Shown in pieces: positions 8,136-17,398 of a stretch of DNA of 64,000 bases. How positions within the stretch are numbered: the stretch's first letter is position 1; the number at the start of each line of letters is the position of its first letter. The translations under genes and the position numbers were made by a program. The notes beneath the pieces are model-generated. The model saw only the letters and a program-made list of their open reading frames with translations. It was not told the origin of the DNA and did not search any database. The stretch comes from Burkholderia sp. BCC1644 (GTDB lineage: Bacteria; Pseudomonadota; Gammaproteobacteria; Burkholderiales; Burkholderiaceae), in contig NZ_CADFEI010000020.1 of NCBI RefSeq assembly GCF_902833225.1, forward strand, positions 62,001-126,000. Direction: 5' to 3'.

Positions 8136-9673
8136 CGCGGCCGCCCGAGGCGCTCGCACACGACGGCATGACGCCGCTCGAGCGCGAGCTCGCGCTCGCG
8201 TCGTTCGGCCCGGCTGCCGCGCACGACCCCGCACACGATGCGACGCCGCACACGGCCGCCGACACCGCCGGCGCCGCGCCGCGCGCGCCGCACAATCCCC
8301 ATCTCGCGCACTGGCGCACGCACCTGAACGGACTCGCCGCGCGCAGCCACCGCGCGCTGCCGCTGCGGCCGTGCGGGCGCCTCACGCGCGCGGCCGGCCT
8401 CGTGCTCGAAGCGATCGGGCTGCGCCTGTCGGTCGGCGCCGAATGCACGATAGAATTGCCGCCCGGCAGCACGCTGCCGCATGCGGAAGCCGAAGTCGTC
8501 GGCTTCGCCGGCGACCGCCTGTTCCTGATGCCGACCACCGATGTCGCGGGCGTCCTGCCCGGCGCGCGCGTGTGGCCGCTCGAAAGCGCGCCCGTCGCCG
8601 ATCCGCTCGCGGGCGCGAAGCGGCTGCCGGTCGGCTGGGAAATGCTCGGGCGCGTCGTCGACGCGTCGGGCCGCCCGCTCGATGGCCTCGGCCCGCTCGC
8701 GGCAAAAATCGATGCGCCGCTGTCGGCGCCGTCGATCAACCCGCTCGAGCGCGAACCGATCCACCACGTGCTCGATGTCGGCGTGCGTGCGATCAACGCG
8801 CTGCTCACCGTCGGCCGCGGCCAGCGGATGGGCCTGTTCGCCGGCTCCGGCGTCGGCAAGTCGGTGCTGCTCGGCACGATGGCGCGCTATACGAGCGCGG
8901 AAGTGATCGTGATCGGGCTGATCGGCGAACGCGGCCGCGAAGTGAAGGAATTCATCGAACAGATCCTTGGCGAGGACGGGCTCGCGCGCTCGGTCGTCGT
9001 CGCCGCGCCGGCCGACGTGTCGCCGCTGCTGCGGATGCAGGGCGCCGCCTACGCGACGTCGCTCGCCGAGTATTTCCGCGACCAGGGCAAGCACGTGCTG
9101 CTGCTGATGGATTCGCTGACGCGCTACGCGATGGCGCAGCGCGAGATCGCGCTGGCGATCGGCGAGCCGCCCGCGACCAAGGGTTATCCGCCGTCGGTGT
9201 TCGCGAAGCTGCCCGCGCTCGTCGAGCGCACCGGCAACGGGCCGGAAGGCGGCGGCTCGATCACCGCGTTCTACACGGTGCTGACCGAAGGCGACGACCA
9301 GCAGGACCCGATCGCCGATTCGGCGCGCGCGATCCTCGACGGCCACATCGTGCTGTCGCGCGCGCTCGCCGAGGCCGGCCACTACCCCGCCATCGACATC
9401 GAGGCGTCGATCAGCCGCGCGATGACGGCGCTGATCGACGAAGGCCATCTCGACCACGTGCGGCAGTTCAAGCAGATGCTGTCGCGCTACCAGCGCAATC
9501 GCGACCTGATCGCGGTCGGCGCGTACGCACCCGGCCGCGACGCGCAGCTCGACCGCGCGATCGCGCTCTACCCGCGCATCGAGGCATTCCTGCAGCAGGG
9601 CTTTCGCGAATGCGCGCCGTTCGCATCGAGCCTCTCTGCGCTCGATGCGCTGTTCGACGCTTACGGAGGCTGA
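8129..9673 (+). CDS. fliI: FliI, flagellum-specific export ATPase
   Basis: A 514-residue F1-beta-like ATPase. It has a Walker A motif near residue 235 (FAGSGVGKSVLL), a Walker B region (VLLLMDSLTRYAMAQREIALAIGEPP) and the family signature PSVFAKLPALVERTG. FliI with FliH and FliJ energises export of rod, hook and filament proteins. The start given is GTG at 8129, overlapping fliH; an ATG 13 codons later (8168, MTPLERELALASFG) is equally possible and would give 501 residues. Fully intact. Confidence 0.96.
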   Translation: MVTRPPEALAHDGMTPLERELALASFGPAAAHDPAHDATPHTAADTAGAAPRAPHNPHLAHWRTHLNGLAARSHRALPLRPCGRLTRAAGLVLEAIGLRLSVGAECTIELPPGSTLPHAEAEVVGFAGDRLFLMPTTDVAGVLPGARVWPLESAPVADPLAGAKRLPVGWEMLGRVVDASGRPLDGLGPLAAKIDAPLSAPSINPLEREPIHHVLDVGVRAINALLTVGRGQRMGLFAGSGVGKSVLLGTMARYTSAEVIVIGLIGERGREVKEFIEQILGEDGLARSVVVAAPADVSPLLRMQGAAYATSLAEYFRDQGKHVLLLMDSLTRYAMAQREIALAIGEPPATKGYPPSVFAKLPALVERTGNGPEGGGSITAFYTVLTEGDDQQDPIADSARAILDGHIVLSRALAEAGHYPAIDIEASISRAMTALIDEGHLDHVRQFKQMLSRYQRNRDLIAVGAYAPGRDAQLDRAIALYPRIEAFLQQGFRECAPFASSLSALDALFDAYGG

Positions 9674-9678
9674 TCCCG

Positions 9679-10137
9679 ATGGCTCACAGCTTTCCCCTTC
9701 AACTGCTGCTCGACCGCGCGCAGGACGACCTCGATTCGGCCGCGAAGCAGCTCGGCGCCGCGCAGCGCGACCGCACCTCGGCCGCCGAACAGCTCGACGC
9801 GTTGCTGCGCTACCGCGACGAATATCACGCGCGCTTCGCTCAGTCCGCGCAACACGGGATGCCTGCCGGCAACTGGCGCAATTTCCAGGCGTTCATCGAC
9901 ACGCTCGACGCGGCGATCGCGCAGCAGCGCAACGTGCTGGCCGCCGCCGAAGTCCGCATCGACGAAGCGCGCCCGAACTGGCAGCAAAAGAAACGCACCG
10001 TCGGCTCGTATGAAATCCTGCAGGCGCGCGGCGTCGCGCAGGAAGCGACGCGCGAGGCCCGGCGCGAACAGCGCGACGCCGACGAACACGCCGCGAAGAT
10101 CCTGCGCATGCGGGCCGACGCGGCCCGCTCGTCGTAA
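9679..10137 (+). CDS. fliJ: FliJ, flagellar export protein
   Basis: A 152-residue protein of typical FliJ size and almost entirely coiled-coil in character, starting MAHSFPLQLLLDRAQDDLDSA. FliJ is the central stalk-like partner of FliI and shuttles chaperones. The ATG at 9679 follows the fliI stop by a few bases and has the sequence GGAGG about 10 bp upstream, inside the fliI end. An upstream extension of the frame runs antisense-like through fliI and is not coding. Confidence 0.92.
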   Translation: MAHSFPLQLLLDRAQDDLDSAAKQLGAAQRDRTSAAEQLDALLRYRDEYHARFAQSAQHGMPAGNWRNFQAFIDTLDAAIAQQRNVLAAAEVRIDEARPNWQQKKRTVGSYEILQARGVAQEATREARREQRDADEHAAKILRMRADAARSS

Positions 10138-10168
10138 CCGACCACCGCATTCGAACGAGAGAACCGTC

Positions 10169-11527
10169 ATGCCTCCCCTGCCCCTGCTCGGCGCGCTGCT
10201 CGACACCGCCAGCGCCGCACTCAAGGCCGCCCGCGGCTCGGGTTCGTCCGCCGCCGGCAACGATGCGTCGGCGACCGCGACCGCCGTGCCGTTCGCGCAG
10301 ACGCTGAAGCAAAGCGTCGTCACGCGTCGCGACACGTCGAATACCGCCACGCCCGATGCCTCGACGACGCAGGCTGCGTCGAAGCCGTCCACCGGCACGA
10401 AGCCGTCCGGCACGGACGACGACACGTCGACCGACGACGCGAACGCGACGACCAATCCGGACGCCGCCGCGCTCGCGGCCGCCGCGGCCCTGCAGGCACA
10501 GCTGCAGGCACGCACGGACAATGCGGCACCGGCCGATGCGGCCACCGCCGCTGCCGCTGTCGCCAACGCGGCGCAAAAGACGGCCGTGTCCGGCCAGCCC
10601 GACGCCACGGCGACGCTGGCCGATCACGCCGCCAAGGATGCAGCCGCCCAGCCGCTCGACCCGACGTCGAGCCGCGACGCGCTGCAAGCCGCGCTCGCCA
10701 AGCTGACGGGCGGCGCGGGCGCGATCGCGATGCCGGCGACCGGCGCGTCCGCCGCCGCGACGACTTCCGCACCCGCAGCGACCGCTTCGACCGCCGCCGC
10801 ACCGCTGACGCCGAAGGTGCCGACATTCGACCGGTCGCTCGCCGATGCGAAAGGCGCGCTCGCCACCCAGCAGACGACGACCCAGGCCACGCCGCAGGCG
10901 CTGCAGGCCGACGCGAACGCGCAGTCCGGCGCTCAGCACGCACTCGCGGCCGCCGGCGACGCGACCGATCCGGCCGCCAGCGCGACGCTCGCGGCCGGGG
11001 CAACGGCCGCGGCCGCCGCGCAGGCCAACCTGCAGCTGTCGCCGGCCGCAAGTGCGATCGCCGCGGCCAACGCGCACGCGCTCGCGCCGCACGTCGGCAC
11101 CGCCGACTGGACGGACGCACTGAGCCAGAAGGTCGTGTTCCTGTCGAATGCGCACCAGCAGAGCGCCGAGCTGACGCTCAACCCGCCCGATCTCGGGCCG
11201 CTGCAGGTCGTGCTGCGCGTCGCGGACAACCATGCGCACGCGCTGTTCGTATCGCAGCACGCGCAGGTGCGCGAGGCCGTCGAAGCCGCGTTGCCGAAGC
11301 TGCGCGAGGCGATGGAAGCGGGCGGGCTCGGGCTCGGCAGCACCACCGTCAGCGACGGCGGCTTCGCGTCCCAGCAGCAGAACCCGCAACAGACCTTCGC
11401 TGGCGGCCAGTCGTCGCGGCGCGGGAACGGCGGATCGTCAGCCGTCGATGCACCGGCCGACGTTGCGCAATCCGCACCGGCCGCCGCGAGCGTGAGCCGC
11501 GCCGGCCTCGTCGATACGTTTGCCTGA
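10169..11527 (+). CDS. fliK: FliK, flagellar hook-length control protein
   Basis: A 452-residue protein, last gene of the fliFGHIJK run. Residues 1 to about 300 are low-complexity (Ala/Thr/Asp/Gln), typical of the secreted ruler region. The conserved C-terminal Flg_hook domain lies at about 308-395 with ADWTDALSQKVVFLSNAHQQ, AELTLNPPDLGPLQVVLRV and VREAVEAALPKLREAMEAGG. It measures hook length and switches FlhB specificity. The start MPPLPLLGALLDTAS at 10169 lies 31 bp after fliJ; a weak purine-rich site (GAGAGAA) precedes it. Confidence 0.93.
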   Translation: MPPLPLLGALLDTASAALKAARGSGSSAAGNDASATATAVPFAQTLKQSVVTRRDTSNTATPDASTTQAASKPSTGTKPSGTDDDTSTDDANATTNPDAAALAAAAALQAQLQARTDNAAPADAATAAAAVANAAQKTAVSGQPDATATLADHAAKDAAAQPLDPTSSRDALQAALAKLTGGAGAIAMPATGASAAATTSAPAATASTAAAPLTPKVPTFDRSLADAKGALATQQTTTQATPQALQADANAQSGAQHALAAAGDATDPAASATLAAGATAAAAAQANLQLSPAASAIAAANAHALAPHVGTADWTDALSQKVVFLSNAHQQSAELTLNPPDLGPLQVVLRVADNHAHALFVSQHAQVREAVEAALPKLREAMEAGGLGLGSTTVSDGGFASQQQNPQQTFAGGQSSRRGNGGSSAVDAPADVAQSAPAAASVSRAGLVDTFA

Positions 11528-11556
11528 GCATGGCCGCTGCCGTGCGCGCGCCGCGC

Positions 11557-13197
11557 TCAGCGGCCGTGCACCGCGGCAGCCGCCTCGCCGCGCGGCACGC
11601 TACCCTTGCGCGCCGCGACGATGAAGTCCGCCGCGCGCTCGCCGATCATCACCGACGGCGCATTCGTGTTCCCTCCGACCAGCGTCGGCATCACCGACGC
11701 ATCGACCACACGCAGCCCTTCGACGCCGCGCACGCGCAGTTGCGGATCGACGACCGCGCGCGCATCCGCCCCCATCCGGCAGGTACCGACCGGGTGATAG
11801 ATCGTGTCGGCATGCTCGACAATCGTCTTGCGCAGCTCGGCTTCGCTCTGGTCTGCCCGCGTGTACAGCTCGCGCCCGCCCTGCGACGCAAGCGGCGCCT
11901 GCGACAGGATCCGGCGCATCGCCTGCGTGCCGCGCACGAGCAGATCGAGATCGCGTGAATCGCTGAAGAAGCGCGGATCGATCAGCGGTGCGTCGCGCGC
12001 ATCGCCGGTCGCGAGCGCGACCGTGCCGCGGCTGAACGGCCGCAGCGCGCACACGTGCAGCGAATAGCCGAACCCCCAGTGCATCTTGCGGTTGTGGTCG
12101 TCGACGAGCGCCGTGCAGAAATGCAGCTGCAGGTCGGGACGCTCGAGCGACGGATCGCTCTTGATGAAGCCGCCGGCCTCCGCGACGTTGCTCGTCATCA
12201 TCCCCGTGCGGCTCGAGAAATAGCGCGCGAGCGCGGGCGTCATCTTCGCGATTCCGCGCAGACACACGCCGACCAGCTCCGACGAATTCACGCGCGTGTT
12301 GATGATGAAGTCGATGTGGTCGATCAGGTTCGCACCGACGTCCGGGGCATCCTGCACGACCGCGATCCCGTGCCGGCGCAGTTGCTCGGCCGGACCGATC
12401 CCCGAACACATCAGCAGTTGCGGCGAATTGAACGCGCCGGCCGACAGGATCACTTCCGCGCGCGCGCCGAGCGTCTCGACGCGGCCGTTGCGCGATACCG
12501 CGACGCCGACCGCGCGCTTGCCGTCGAAGCCGACGCGCAGCACCGTCGCATCGGTGATCACGTGCAGGTTCGGCCGGTTGCGGCCGTAGATATACGCACG
12601 CGCCACGCTGCAGCGCGAGCCATCGCGGTGCGTGACCTGGTAGAAGCCGACGCCTTCCTGCGTCGCGCCGTTGAAGTCGTCGTTCAGCGGATAGCCGGCC
12701 GCGTGCGCGGCCTGGATGAATCGTTCGGAGAACGGATTGCGAAAGCGCAGATCCGACACCGACAGCGGGCCGTCCGCGCCGTGCCACGCATCCGCGCCGC
12801 GTTCGTTGCCTTCCGCGCGGCGGAAATACGGCAGCACGTCCTGCCAGCCCCAGCCCGTCGCGCCGAGCTGCGCCCACTCGTCGTAGTCGCCCGGGTGGCC
12901 GCGCGTGTAGATCATCGCGTTGATCGCGCTCGACCCGCCCATCCCGCGCCCGCGCGGCTGGTAGCCGCGTCGCCCGCCAAGGCCCGGCTGCGGCACCGTC
13001 TCGTAGCCGTAGTTCGTGCCGAGCTTGAACGGCACCAGCGCCGCGATGCCGACCGGCATGTTGACGAGCAGGTTGCGCTCCGTATGCGAGCCGGCTTCGA
13101 TCAGCGCGATCGTCGCATCGGGGCAGGCATCGGCGAGACGGCCTGCCAGGCTCGACCCGCCCGAACCGCCGCCGACGATGATGTAGTCGTATTGCAT
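11557..13197 (-). CDS. GMC-family FAD-dependent alcohol dehydrogenase/oxidoreductase
   Basis: A 546-residue glucose-methanol-choline oxidoreductase. The N-terminal FAD-binding motif is YIIVGGGSGGSSLAGRLA, followed by GRGMGGSSAINAMIYTRGHPGDYDEWA (GMC signature 1), GAFNSPQLLMCSGIGPAEQL (signature 2), and the active-site region IYHPVGTCRMG with NAPSVMIGERAAD at the C-terminus. It resembles the AlkJ/choline dehydrogenase branch, which oxidises primary alcohols to aldehydes and passes electrons to the quinone pool. The start at MQYDYIIVGG (13197) puts the FAD motif at the very N-terminus. It is divergent from an aldehyde dehydrogenase gene, a logical next step. Substrate unknown. Confidence 0.88.
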   Translation of the reverse strand: MQYDYIIVGGGSGGSSLAGRLADACPDATIALIEAGSHTERNLLVNMPVGIAALVPFKLGTNYGYETVPQPGLGGRRGYQPRGRGMGGSSAINAMIYTRGHPGDYDEWAQLGATGWGWQDVLPYFRRAEGNERGADAWHGADGPLSVSDLRFRNPFSERFIQAAHAAGYPLNDDFNGATQEGVGFYQVTHRDGSRCSVARAYIYGRNRPNLHVITDATVLRVGFDGKRAVGVAVSRNGRVETLGARAEVILSAGAFNSPQLLMCSGIGPAEQLRRHGIAVVQDAPDVGANLIDHIDFIINTRVNSSELVGVCLRGIAKMTPALARYFSSRTGMMTSNVAEAGGFIKSDPSLERPDLQLHFCTALVDDHNRKMHWGFGYSLHVCALRPFSRGTVALATGDARDAPLIDPRFFSDSRDLDLLVRGTQAMRRILSQAPLASQGGRELYTRADQSEAELRKTIVEHADTIYHPVGTCRMGADARAVVDPQLRVRGVEGLRVVDASVMPTLVGGNTNAPSVMIGERAADFIVAARKGSVPRGEAAAAVHGR

Positions 13198-13422
13198 GTC
13201 ACGTCTCCGTCGTGTCATGGAAGGCGCCCGGCACCGCCGCGCGACCGCGTCCCCTCTTGTAATGTTCGGGCATTGTAGGAATGGCCGCCGCGCGCGCGGC
13301 GCGCGGATTCAAGAGCGATTCCTCTAAACGCCCGCGTGAACTAAATTTAAGATGTATCGATTCGCTTCGCGCAATACGTCGGCCACGAGAAGCCGATTCG
13401 TCGCGAAACGGGAGGGACGACG
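13198..13422. other. promoter region of the GMC oxidoreductase gene
   Basis: Non-coding stretch between the two divergent genes. It contains a rare AT-rich patch at about 13334-13365 (CTAAATTTAAGATG) that is the best candidate for a promoter. I see no clear operator dyad. Confidence 0.4.
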
Positions 13423-13929
13423 ATGCAGCGCCAGGTTCTGCAGGCCGTGTGCCGGCCAGGTTTTCCGGATGCAGCGCACGTGACCCGCATTTCATTTCAA
13501 ACGGCTGCGCTCGCGGCGATGCTCGGCATCATGCGCGCAGTCGATCGAAATCGAACGGCACGCGTCGTCGCCGACCGTTTGGATGGTTTGCCGCCGCGGC
13601 GGCGCGATACGCTGCGGCACGATTTGATCGACCCGTCGCGCTGCCCTGCTTCGGTGCAACAGCGGGCAGTCGCGCCGCAGCGTCGCGCGCCCGGCAACAG
13701 TCGCCTCGCGTTGCATGTCCATGCGCCGCGACACGGTTTCCCGACGCGTACACCGTCGCGCGGATGCGACGCCTGCCGCACGCTGCAACCGGTTTTCGAG
13801 CACACGTCGCATCCGGCCCCGCGCCGCGCGACCCGCATCACCCGATCCGCGTCGCCGCGCTCGCCGAGCGTGCGCGTGCGGCGTGACGGCCGGCCGACCA
13901 GCCAGGCCCAACTGGAGGAGACGACATGA
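13423..13929 (+). CDS. possible leader ORF coupled to the aldehyde dehydrogenase gene
   Basis: An open frame of 168 codons starting MQRQVLQAVCRPGF. I do not recognise a family. Two things favour translation: a strong ribosome-binding site (GGGAGG, about 6 bp before the ATG) and a stop that overlaps the aldehyde dehydrogenase start as ATGA. Against it, the last 90 residues are Arg/Pro/Ser-rich with few hydrophobic residues, as expected from a non-coding frame in GC-rich DNA. The first 70 residues look more protein-like (AALAAMLGIMRAVDRNRTAR). It could be a small gene, a decayed gene or chance. Confidence 0.3.
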   Translation: MQRQVLQAVCRPGFPDAAHVTRISFQTAALAAMLGIMRAVDRNRTARVVADRLDGLPPRRRDTLRHDLIDPSRCPASVQQRAVAPQRRAPGNSRLALHVHAPRHGFPTRTPSRGCDACRTLQPVFEHTSHPAPRRATRITRSASPRSPSVRVRRDGRPTSQAQLEETT

Positions 13930-15368
13930 AGAACGACCTGCCCGAACTGGCCCCGCAAGCACTGCCGTCGGCCGACGCGCTGACGGCGTTGCTGCGCGAC
14001 CAGCGCGCGGCGTACCTGCGCGCGCCGTATCCCGCATGGGAAACGCGCGTGCAGCACCTGCGCGCGCTGCGCACGATGCTGATCGACCACGCGGATGCAC
14101 TGGCCGAAGCGATCAGTGCCGATTTCGGCCATCGCGCGAAGCAGGAAGTGCTGCTGTCGGAAATCTGGATGGCGAAGGAAGAGATCGACGACGCGCTGAA
14201 GCACGGCAAGCGCTGGATGAAGCCGATCCGCAAGCCGATGAACAAGTGGCTGCGCCCGGCGCGCGCGAAGGTGATTCCGCAGCCGCTCGGCGTGGTCGGC
14301 ATCGTCGTGCCGTGGAACTATCCGGTGCTGCTCGCGGCCGGCCCGCTGATCTGCGCGCTCGCGGCCGGCAACCGCGCGATCATCAAGATGTCCGAACTGA
14401 CGCCGCGCACGTCGGCCCTGTTCGAGCAGCTCATCGGCAAGACCTTCACGCGCGACCACGTCGCGGTCGTGAACGGCGATGCGGAGGTCGGCGCCGCATT
14501 CAGCGGGCTGCCGTTCGATCACCTGCTGTTCACCGGTTCGACGCACGTCGGCCGCCACGTGATGCGCGCGGCCGCCGACAACCTGACGCCCGTCACGCTC
14601 GAGCTCGGCGGCAAGTCGCCGGCGATCGTCGGCCCGAACGCACGCTTCGATGCGGCCGTCGATGCGATCGTCGCCGGCAAGACGCTGAACGCGGGCCAGA
14701 CCTGCATCGCGCCCGACTACGTGCTGCTGCCGCGCGGGATGGAAGCCGCGTTCATCGAGCGCGCGCGGGCACGCTTCGCGAAGATGTATCCGGACCTGTC
14801 GGCGAACGGCGACTACACGACGATCGTATCGCCGCGTCACTACGCGCGCCTGCAGCAACTCGCGAGCGACGCGCAGGCGGCCGGCGCGCAACTGCATCCG
14901 CTGTCCGACGCCCAGTCCGATCCCGCGTCGCGCCGCTTCGTGCCGTGCGCGGTCACGCAGGTGCCGGCCGCATCGCAACTGATGCAGGAAGAAATCTTCG
15001 GGCCGCTGCTGCCGCTCGTGCCGTACGAGCGGCTCGACGAGGCGATCGCGTACGTGAATGCGCGCCCGCGTCCGCTCGCGCTCTACCTGTTCGACGAGGA
15101 TGGCGGCACGATCGATCGCGTGATGCGCGAAACGATCTCGGGCGGCGTGACGATAAACGAAGCGCTGATGCACATCGCATGCGGCAGCCTGCCGTTCGGC
15201 GGCGTCGGTGCAAGCGGCATGGGCGCGTACCACGGCTACGACGGCTTCGTGACGTTCTCGAAGATGAAGCCCGTGCTCACGCAGGCGCGGCTGAACACGC
15301 GCGGCCTGATCGCGCCGCCGTACGGCAAGCGCTTCGCCGCGGTGATCAAGCTGATGATGAAGTTCTGA
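13926..15368 (+). CDS. calB: coniferyl-aldehyde-type aldehyde dehydrogenase
   Basis: A 480-residue NAD(P)-dependent aldehyde dehydrogenase. It has GVVGIVVPWNYPVLLAAGPL, the cofactor loop FTGSTHVGRHVM, general base Glu226 in VTLELGGKSPAIVG, and catalytic Cys260 in NAGQTCIAPDYVLLP. The C-terminal end (VTINEALMHIACGSLPFGGVGASGMGAYHGYDGF) is typical of the coniferyl aldehyde dehydrogenase/fatty aldehyde branch, which lacks the usual N-terminal extension. It would oxidise aldehydes to acids. A good ribosome-binding site (GGAGGAG) precedes the ATG. Its divergent neighbour, a GMC alcohol dehydrogenase, could supply the aldehyde. The physiological substrate is not proven. Confidence 0.85.
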   Translation: MKNDLPELAPQALPSADALTALLRDQRAAYLRAPYPAWETRVQHLRALRTMLIDHADALAEAISADFGHRAKQEVLLSEIWMAKEEIDDALKHGKRWMKPIRKPMNKWLRPARAKVIPQPLGVVGIVVPWNYPVLLAAGPLICALAAGNRAIIKMSELTPRTSALFEQLIGKTFTRDHVAVVNGDAEVGAAFSGLPFDHLLFTGSTHVGRHVMRAAADNLTPVTLELGGKSPAIVGPNARFDAAVDAIVAGKTLNAGQTCIAPDYVLLPRGMEAAFIERARARFAKMYPDLSANGDYTTIVSPRHYARLQQLASDAQAAGAQLHPLSDAQSDPASRRFVPCAVTQVPAASQLMQEEIFGPLLPLVPYERLDEAIAYVNARPRPLALYLFDEDGGTIDRVMRETISGGVTINEALMHIACGSLPFGGVGASGMGAYHGYDGFVTFSKMKPVLTQARLNTRGLIAPPYGKRFAAVIKLMMKF

Positions 15369-15449
15369 GGTAGTCGCACCGGATGGGCCGCGCGCATCGC
15401 GCGGCGGCCCGCGCCAGTCCGCCGCGCGGCGTGGATGCCGCGCGTGCCG

Positions 15450-16472
15450 TCACACGGGCCAGAGCGGCCCTTCCTGCATCGCGCCGATCTGCTCGCGTAA
15501 CTCGAGCACGCGCGCTTCCCAGTAACGATGCGTGTTGAACCACGGGAATGCAGCCGGAAACGCGGGATCGTCCCAGCGTCGCGCGAGCCATGCCGCGTAG
15601 TGGATCAGCCGCAGCGTGCGCAGCGCTTCGACCAGATGCAGCTCGCGCGGCTCGAATTCGCAGAAATCCTCGTAACCGGCGAGCAGGTCGGCCAGCGCGC
15701 GCGACGCGCCTTCGCGATCGCCCGGCAGCAGCAGCCACAGATCCTGGACCGCCGGCGCCATCCGGCTGTCGTCGAAGTCGACGAAATGCGGGCCGGCATC
15801 GGTCCACAGCACGTTGCTGGGATGGCAGTCGCCGTGCGTGCGCAGCAGGCGGATGTCGCCCGCGCGCTCGAACGCGGCCTCGACGCCTTCGAGGGCGAGC
15901 CTGACGGCCGTCTCGTACGCCGGTCGTACGTCATCCGGAATGAAATCGTGCGCGAGCAGGTAGTCGCGCGGCTCATGGCCGAACGTATTGATGTCGAGCA
16001 CGGGACGCGCGACATACGGCTCGGTCGCGCCTACCGCATGAATCCGGCCGATGAAGCGGCCGAGCCATTCGAGCGTGTCGCGGCGGTCGAGATCGGGTGC
16101 GCGACCGCCGCGCCGCTCGAAGACCGAGAAGCGGAAGCCGTCGAACGCGTGCAGCGTGCGACCGTCGAATGCGCGCGCGGGCACCGCCGGAATCTCGCGC
16201 GCAGCGAGTTCGGCGACGAACGCATGCTCTTCGAGAATCGCGTCGTCCGACCAGCGCGCCGGGCGATAGAACTTCGCGACGACCGGCGGGCCGTCTTCGA
16301 TGCCGACCTGGTAGACGCGGTTTTCGTAGCTGTTGAGGGCGAGCAGGCGCCCGTCGGTGCGCAGGCCGGCCGGTATCAGCACGCTGTCGAGCGCGTCGAG
16401 CACGCACTCGGGCGTGAGGCCGGCGAACGGCGGGCTGGCGGGAGAAGCGGGAGCGGAAGTGGCGTCTGTCAT
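15450..16472 (-). CDS. srkA: SrkA/RdoA (YihE)-type stress-response Ser/Thr kinase
   Basis: A 340-residue protein of the YihE/SrkA family, which has an aminoglycoside-phosphotransferase-like (APH) fold. It contains the ATP-binding lysine region (GPPVVAKFYRPARW), the catalytic loop LLRTHGDCHPSNVLW (HGDxxxxN) and the metal-binding HFVDFDDSRMAPAVQDLWLLLP (DFD). In E. coli SrkA limits stress-induced death by the MazEF and Cpx pathways. Start chosen at MTDATSAP; an ATG three codons upstream is equally possible. Convergent with the aldehyde dehydrogenase gene. Confidence 0.9.
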   Translation of the reverse strand: MTDATSAPASPASPPFAGLTPECVLDALDSVLIPAGLRTDGRLLALNSYENRVYQVGIEDGPPVVAKFYRPARWSDDAILEEHAFVAELAAREIPAVPARAFDGRTLHAFDGFRFSVFERRGGRAPDLDRRDTLEWLGRFIGRIHAVGATEPYVARPVLDINTFGHEPRDYLLAHDFIPDDVRPAYETAVRLALEGVEAAFERAGDIRLLRTHGDCHPSNVLWTDAGPHFVDFDDSRMAPAVQDLWLLLPGDREGASRALADLLAGYEDFCEFEPRELHLVEALRTLRLIHYAAWLARRWDDPAFPAAFPWFNTHRYWEARVLELREQIGAMQEGPLWPV

Positions 16473-16528
16473 GCCCCGCATTGTGCCGCCAGCCGGACCG
16501 AAAGACGAGCGTCCGGTGCTAAGCGCGC

Positions 16529-16741
16529 TTAGTGAAGCGCCGCGCCGGCCGGCAGTACGGATTCGCCGGTGTCGATCAGGTCCTCGAGAAAGAACGGCTC
16601 GGTGTTGAGTTCTTTCGACTCACCCGGCACGCCCGCGTACCAGGTCACCATGGCCATGTCGCCCAGAACGCGCTGGACGATGCCGCGCGCGCCCTTCGGC
16701 ACAGCGATATGGGTAGTGCAGACAATCGACCCGACATGCAT
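16529..16741 (-). CDS. small conserved-looking hypothetical protein (70 aa)
   Basis: A 70-residue soluble protein, starting MHVGSIVCTTHIAVPKGARG and containing VQRVLGDMAMVTWYAGVPGESKELNTEPFFLEDLIDTGE. It alternates short beta-like segments and turns, like a small SH3-like barrel, and it has protein-like composition unlike the Arg-rich spurious frames nearby. I do not recognise a named family. GTGGGGAA about 5 bp before the ATG may serve as ribosome-binding site. The open frame extends upstream, but without a sensible start. Confidence 0.65.
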   Translation of the reverse strand: MHVGSIVCTTHIAVPKGARGIVQRVLGDMAMVTWYAGVPGESKELNTEPFFLEDLIDTGESVLPAGAALH

Positions 16742-17398
16742 GATGGTTCCCCACTCTTGAATCTTGAAACCCGGCCCGCTGGCGGGCTGGCAAATGCGCG
16801 ATCCGCGCCGCCCTCGGCGGAGCGTTGCGCGTAATCCCATTGTTCACGGTTTATCGAAGCGCGAAAAGAAGAAGAAGCAGGCGAAGCGCCGCGAATTCGT
16901 CGAATGTCTCCAATCAACCACTGCGCCGGGCAGGCACTTGCCCGCCCGGTTACCCCCATCATACCCTGTCGAATGTGACTGCCCGCCGAAAGCGCCCGGC
17001 GCCGCGGCGCGCACGTGATCGACGCATCGCGTCGTTCGCGCTGCGCAGCCGCCGACGGTGGTTGCGCTCGATGGTTGCCTTGCGGTACCTTTGGCCTTCA
17101 TTCGCGTTCAATCGCATTCCGACACGATGCATCCGCTCACGTCCGCCCTCGCAAAATCCCGGCCGCAGTTCGACTCGCGGCCGCAGGCGTGCGCGCATCC
17201 GTCGGTCCTGCCCCCGCCTGTCGCACCGCCGCTCGTCGGCGCCGCGCCGCCCCCTCCGGCGGTGCGCGCCGGCTGACCAGCCGGCTTCCGTTTCGTCTTC
17301 CATTCGCCCCCGTTGGCTTCAGTGCGTGCATCGTGACGCACCGCATGTTGCTGCGCGCGCGAATGGAACGTTCCGATCCGTTCGACAGGTGGATTCAC
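16742..17398. other. 657-bp intergenic region without a convincing gene
   Basis: Between the 70-aa gene and the divergent permease gene. It includes a purine-rich run near 16865-16890 and a GC-rich hairpin at about 16930-16950, but no frame with protein-like composition. Open frames crossing it are Arg/Ser/Pro-rich and I judge them spurious. It may hold promoters for both flanking genes; an unrecognised small RNA cannot be excluded. Confidence 0.4.

Noticed and set aside
17015..17398. Long N-terminal extension of the DMT permease
   Set aside because: The added residues are Arg/Pro/Ala-rich and lie in DNA without coding character; EamA proteins begin near the first helix.
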